Of a stretch of DNA of 64,000 nucleotides, positions 60,778 through 64,000 are shown piece by piece. The stretch lies in the NCBI GenBank assembly GCA_963763215.1, contig CAVXNX010000010.1:399102-463101 (forward strand), given 5' to 3'. The stretch is from DASQZK01 sp963763215. GTDB lineage: Bacteria; Bacteroidota; Bacteroidia; Bacteroidales; GCA-2748055. The stretch's first letter is position 1; each line of letters starts with the position of its first letter. The position numbers and the translations under genes are program-made. The notes below the pieces were generated by a model. That model did no database searches, was not told the DNA's origin, and saw nothing but the letters and a program-made list of their open reading frames with translations.

Positions 60778-61510
60778 CCATTTACTTTGAAATCGTTCAA
60801 AGGACAACACCCCGGATGGAAATCCGAGGCAATTTGAACGATCGTTAACCCAGAACCCTGAAGAGGTTGAATAGACATTAGCCCCAGATGAAACCGGGGC
60901 ATTTGAAAATGGAGGTTGATCCGTAACGTTGAAAGAGTTCAACAGACAATGCCCCGGATGCAAATCCGCGGCAATGTGGATGATCCTTGACTCACAACCC
61001 TGAAGAGGTTGAATAGACATGAGCCCCAAATGAAACCGGGGTAGTTGAAAATGACGCTTGATCCGTAACGTTGAAAGAGTTCAACAGACAATGCCCCGGA
61101 TGCAAATCCGCGGCAATGTGGATGATCATTATCCCACAACCCTGAAGAGGTTGGATAGACACGAGCCCCAAATGAAACCGGGGCATTTGAAAACGGAGGT
61201 TGATCCGTAACGTTGAAAGAGTTCAACAGACAATGCCCCGGATGCAAATCCGCGGCAATGTGGATGGTCCTTGACTCACAACCCTGAAGAGGTTGGATAG
61301 ACACGAGCCCCAAATGGAACCGGGGCAGTTGAAAATGACGGTTGATCCGTAACGTTGAAAGAGTTCAACATGCAATGCCCGGATGCAAATTCATGGCAAT
61401 TTGAACGATCGTTAACGTACAACCCTGAAGGGGTTGAACAAACAGTAGCCCCGGGTGAAACCCGGGGTACAAGACGGCAGTTGATCCGCAACCCTGAAGG
61501 GGTTGAATTC
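60778..61510 (-). repeat. About 142-bp tandem array of double-hairpin units
   Basis: GAAAGAGTTCAACAGACAAT starts at 60931, 61073 and 61214, with a variant at 61357; the periods are 142, 141 and 143 bp. Each unit has a GTTGAA...TTCAAC type hairpin, a CCCCGGATGCAAATCCGCGG block and an AACCCTGAAGAGGTTG block. The end at 61430-61510 matches the CCTGAAGGGGTTGAA repeats at 46728-47005. Readings through it are repetitive and not protein-like. Confidence 0.9.
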
Positions 61511-61644
61511 ACAGAATTAGCCTTGCCAGGCCCGGAAAAATAAGAATCCGCAGCAGGCAAAGAGCGATAGAAAAAAACAGCCGGGAAATTCAAAACCGGC
61601 GATAAAATAAACGAGGCCTAAAAACCTCATAACAGACATATTTT

Positions 61645-62286
61645 TCAGGCCCTTGTTGGTGCGATCCGGAGATAACGGATGTGACCGACGGGGCGGAGCC
61701 GCGGGAGGAGAATGTTGAATGTCGAATAGCGAATGTTGAATGTTGAATGTTGGAGGAGGAAGAGGGAATGTCGAATGATGAATGATGAATGGCGAATTTT
61801 GAAGGGGGGAGGAAGAGTGAATGCCGAATGATGAATGTTGAATGTCGAATGTCGAAGGAGGGGGAAAAAGAGGGATTTTTTAGTGAGACTGTTAGCGTTA
61901 GCGGTTTTGAGGCTTTTTACGAAGATGGAAATGAGTTCGTTGTTTTCCTTCATCGCCGAAATGACAAGATCAGATTCCCGGCTTAATTTCAAACGATCGA
62001 TCAGTTGAAGGCAAATATGAGTTTCCCGGAGTTCTTTAAGTCCAATCTTCATTTTGTGGATAAAATCATTACGGGATTCACTGCTTTGAGCTTCGCCATA
62101 ATTCAATGCCGGAGAGGTTCCCGATCTGATAAGCTGGCTTGCCAGATGGCGACCGGCAAGGGATTTTGACATAGATTCAACGATTTTTACAATACTTACA
62201 GCAAATTCAATTAATCGATTCTCCAAATCAAATTTGTTTTTCCTGGCTTCTTCCATCGTTTTAAATTTTCTTTTATTCAACTTCAT
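61645..62286 (-). CDS. Four-helix-bundle (S23-type) protein with repeat-encoded tail
   Basis: The first 125 residues form the four-helix-bundle family: LIEFAVSIVKIVESMSKS, RSGTSPALNYGEAQSSESRNDFIHKMKIGLKELRET. The family is small and often found within or beside rRNA or polysaccharide genes; its function is unknown. The reading then runs on through a (T)CGACATTCATCATTC repeat, giving a tail such as RHSTFNIHHSAF with no relation to the family. The natural end was probably near residue 140. Confidence 0.75.
   Translation of the reverse strand: MKLNKRKFKTMEEARKNKFDLENRLIEFAVSIVKIVESMSKSLAGRHLASQLIRSGTSPALNYGEAQSSESRNDFIHKMKIGLKELRETHICLQLIDRLKLSRESDLVISAMKENNELISIFVKSLKTANANSLTKKSLFFPLLRHSTFNIHHSAFTLPPPFKIRHSSFIIRHSLFLLQHSTFNIRYSTFNILLPRLRPVGHIRYLRIAPTRA
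61700..61860 (-). repeat. GAATGTTGAATGTCGAATG repeats
   Basis: Plus-strand AATGTTGAATGTCGAATG and GATGAATGATGAATGGCG units overlap the four-helix gene's 3' end. Inverted copies (CATTCGACATTCATCATTC) lie upstream at 62320-62450, so the gene is bracketed by inverted arrays. Confidence 0.85.
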
Positions 62287-62319
62287 GATTTATCATTCGA
62301 TGTTTGATCTTTCTTCCTC

Positions 62320-62455
62320 CCCCATTCGACATTCATCATTCGACATTCATCATTCTATCCTTCCTCCCCCATTCGACATTCACATTCGACATTCATCATT
62401 CTATCTCCTCCCCCATTCGACATTCGACATTCATCATTCGACATTCCCTTTATCT
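62320..62455 (+). repeat. CATTCGACATTCATCATTC repeats
   Basis: Units of ATTCGACATTCATC with CTCCCCCATT spacers lie between the two divergent genes, complementary to 61700-61860. Confidence 0.85.
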
Positions 62456-62517
62456 CTTAATGTCGAAAACCAGAAAATATCAGCGTCTCTAGTTTGAAAT
62501 TCTAATACAATCATAAA

Positions 62518-63300
62518 ATGAGATCCCGGCTCCTTTTCCTATCATCCCTCCTTATTATTTTATTCTCAGCATGCACGAGCCAAAAACAGCTCACCTACCT
62601 CCAGGATATCGACCAGGCGGGGACACAAAATTTCTTTCCCCGTGAAGAGCCGCATTATAAACTTCAGGAGCAGGACATTCTCTATGTCAAATTTTACACC
62701 CTGAACCAGGACATTAACGATCAGCTGAACGGCGGGACGCAGCAATATTCGACCCAGATGTATTCCAATGAAACCAGCCTTTATGTCAATGGCTACAATG
62801 TGAACGATTCAGGAAACATCGTCATTCCCATACTGGGACCGGTTAATGTGCTGGGTCAGACGGTGGATGAAGCGCAGCGGACCATTCAGAAAAAATCGCA
62901 GCAGTACCTGAAAGATGCCACGGTTATCGTGAAACTCCTGAGCTTTAAATTTTCCGTCATCGGGGAAGTGACCCGTCCGGGAACCTACCGGAATTACAAT
63001 AACCAACTCACCGTTCTTGAGGCCATCAGCATGGCCGGTGACATCACCGATTACGGCGACCGTTCAAAAGTCCTCGTCGTCCGCCCCACCGGACAAGGCA
63101 CAAAAACCTACCGCATCAACCTGAAACAAAAGGATCTTTTGAGTTCAGAAGCCTATTTCCTCCTACCCAATGACCTGGTCATCGTCGAACCCATAAAGAG
63201 CAAGATCTTTCATCTGAATATCCCGACGATATCGTTGCTGGCCAGTACGTTTTTGTCGACGATTACGACGACGATTTTGATATTGAATTTTATTAAGTGA
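62518..63300 (+). CDS. Polysaccharide export outer-membrane lipoprotein (Wza-like)
   Basis: 260 residues. The lipoprotein signal is LLIILFSAC (Cys19), then the Poly_export domain with YKLQEQDILYVKFYTLN and DSGNIVIPILGPVNVLGQT. An SLBB part follows with VIGEVTRPGTYRNY and LTVLEAISMAGDITDYGDRSK. The last 25 residues are a membrane segment. It forms the outer-membrane channel for capsule or exopolysaccharide. The rest of the export operon (a Wzc-like kinase) is expected downstream, outside the window. The stop TGA starts a GTGAGG array. Confidence 0.9.
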   Translation: MRSRLLFLSSLLIILFSACTSQKQLTYLQDIDQAGTQNFFPREEPHYKLQEQDILYVKFYTLNQDINDQLNGGTQQYSTQMYSNETSLYVNGYNVNDSGNIVIPILGPVNVLGQTVDEAQRTIQKKSQQYLKDATVIVKLLSFKFSVIGEVTRPGTYRNYNNQLTVLEAISMAGDITDYGDRSKVLVVRPTGQGTKTYRINLKQKDLLSSEAYFLLPNDLVIVEPIKSKIFHLNIPTISLLASTFLSTITTTILILNFIK

Positions 63301-63385
63301 GGGAGAAAGTGAGGAGTGAGAAAGTGAGAAGTGAGTGAGTGAAAGTGAGTGAGTGAGAAAGTGAGAGAGTGAGAAAGTGAGTGAG
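63301..63385 (+). repeat. GTGAGTGAGAAAGTGAG repeats
   Basis: Short GTGAG-based units beginning at the export gene's stop codon. Similar AAGTGAGTGAGT units appear at the very end of the window (63980-64000). Confidence 0.8.
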
Positions 63386-63563
63386 ATGTCCGAAAGGAAA
63401 GAATAGAGGATTTACAAGATATTTGAATTTTTGACGATGACACACTTAATTTTCCAGAATTTATTTTAGCTAGTGATCATCGGAATATTCAACCATTCGT
63501 TTTTTGCAGGATCATCACGCCCTGCACGTTCTCACGCTCTGCACATCATTAACCTGTCCTCAC

Positions 63564-63917
63564 TCAGAAAATTTTCCTCCTAAGCGAAATCAACATAAAC
63601 CTGATAACCTTGATTTCTTCAAGAACGTCATCAATAGCATTTCAAATATCCCAATTCCCTGCAAATAATGAATTGCGTTTCCAGTTCGGTAGCAGATCCA
63701 AGAGCAATATTCAGAAAATTGCCGAATCCTTTGAGGACCTCCTTGCGGCACCCTCAGCAATATTGGTGGGCACTGAGATCGCAGCCCGTCGCATTTGCGA
63801 TACCAGTACAAATTTCTCATCCGAAGGTAGCTTTTTAGTAAACAGATATACTTTTTTTACCAGCTCAATGGCCTTTTTCCAAACCTCGAGACCATGATGG
63901 GATTCAATTTTTTTCAT
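63564..63917 (-). CDS. Second four-helix-bundle (S23-type) protein (two frameshifts)
   Basis: Starts MKKIESHHGLEVWKKAIELV, then LVSQMRRAAISVPTNIAEGAARRSSK, the family's signature. The frame is broken after SKDSA (one base missing) and again near 63632 (one extra); joined, it reads FLNIALGSATELETQFIIC and DDVLEEIKVIRF with a stop at 63564. About 118 residues, the usual length. It may be a pseudogene or an error-hit gene. Confidence 0.75.
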
Positions 63918-64000
63918 AGAATAATTATTTGTTTATAACCCTTAATAGAATTAGAGTTGAAAAATCAGCGTGTGAATTGAAAAGTAAGTGAGTAAGTGAG

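Noticed and set aside
60778..61510. CRISPR array or a repeat protein on the minus strand
   Set aside because: The 142-bp units have no variable spacers, and the minus-strand readings overlap in several frames with no ribosome site or protein-like composition.

Overview
The window comes from a Bacteroidota genome, most likely an anaerobic or microaerophilic Bacteroidales-type organism. The evidence is a type IX secretion/gliding cluster (gldK-gldL-gldM-gldN), a PorP/SprF protein paired with a giant SprB-repeat adhesin, families typical of the phylum (DUF4834, DUF4296, DUF5723, UpxY, GldA) and promoters with the Bacteroidota -7 box TAnnTTTG. Coding DNA is about 50-55% GC by eye. Ferredoxin, Rrf2, hemerythrin and radical SAM genes point to a low-oxygen life. 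I see no rRNA, tRNA, CRISPR or prophage.

Layout. 1-4.85 kb: the T9SS core gldKLMN, ended by a hairpin terminator. 5.1-15.1 kb: mannose-1-phosphate guanylyltransferase, an MlaE/MlaF lipid ABC pair, MobA, a DUF4834 protein, and a minus-strand block with a DUF5723 outer-membrane protein, a large lipoprotein and a DUF3352/beta-propeller-like membrane protein. 15.5-19.3 kb: Na/Pi cotransporter with an extra Ig-like domain, uracil-DNA glycosylase, and a lipoprotein formylglycine-generating enzyme that keeps both catalytic cysteines. 19.4-26.3 kb: an accessory island with a group II intron, an Rrf2 regulator and its Fe-S protein target, an 84-bp palindrome, and an IS110 element abutting an IS4 remnant. 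26.4-37 kb: radical SAM, hemerythrin, amidohydrolase, DUF4296, PorP/SprF and the SprB-like adhesin. 37-46 kb: housekeeping (LolE-like permease, methyltransferase, rbfA, trpS, usp, asnS, rpoN, PAP2-like). 46-64 kb: glycan-related genes (STELLO-like, GT2, GT87, UpxY, polysaccharide export), metK, a TPR protein, a GldA-type ATPase and small four-helix-bundle genes, separated by very repeat-rich spacers.

Two features dominate. First, at least 16 conserved genes are broken by single-base frameshifts, nearly all of them one extra base and often in homopolymers. Even essential-looking genes are hit, so these are most simply consensus errors, and I annotate each gene as one CDS across the shift. Second, the intergenic DNA carries many families of short repeats: tandem arrays (11 bp, 9 bp, about 142 bp, 357 bp), degenerate CACAAAGG-type repeats, GC-rich palindromes with a TCGCGA core, and long hairpins with tiny loops. 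The arrays very often begin at, or contain, the stop codon of the preceding gene, and several proteins end in a tail encoded by the repeat. This is the least explained feature of the window.

Functional links: GldKLMN supply the secretion machinery, the SprB-like protein carries the T9SS type B sorting domain, and PorP/SprF is its outer-membrane partner. The Rrf2 gene and the Fe-S gene share a GGTAAT-N2-ATTACC palindrome in front of their start codons, which suggests an autoregulated small regulon.
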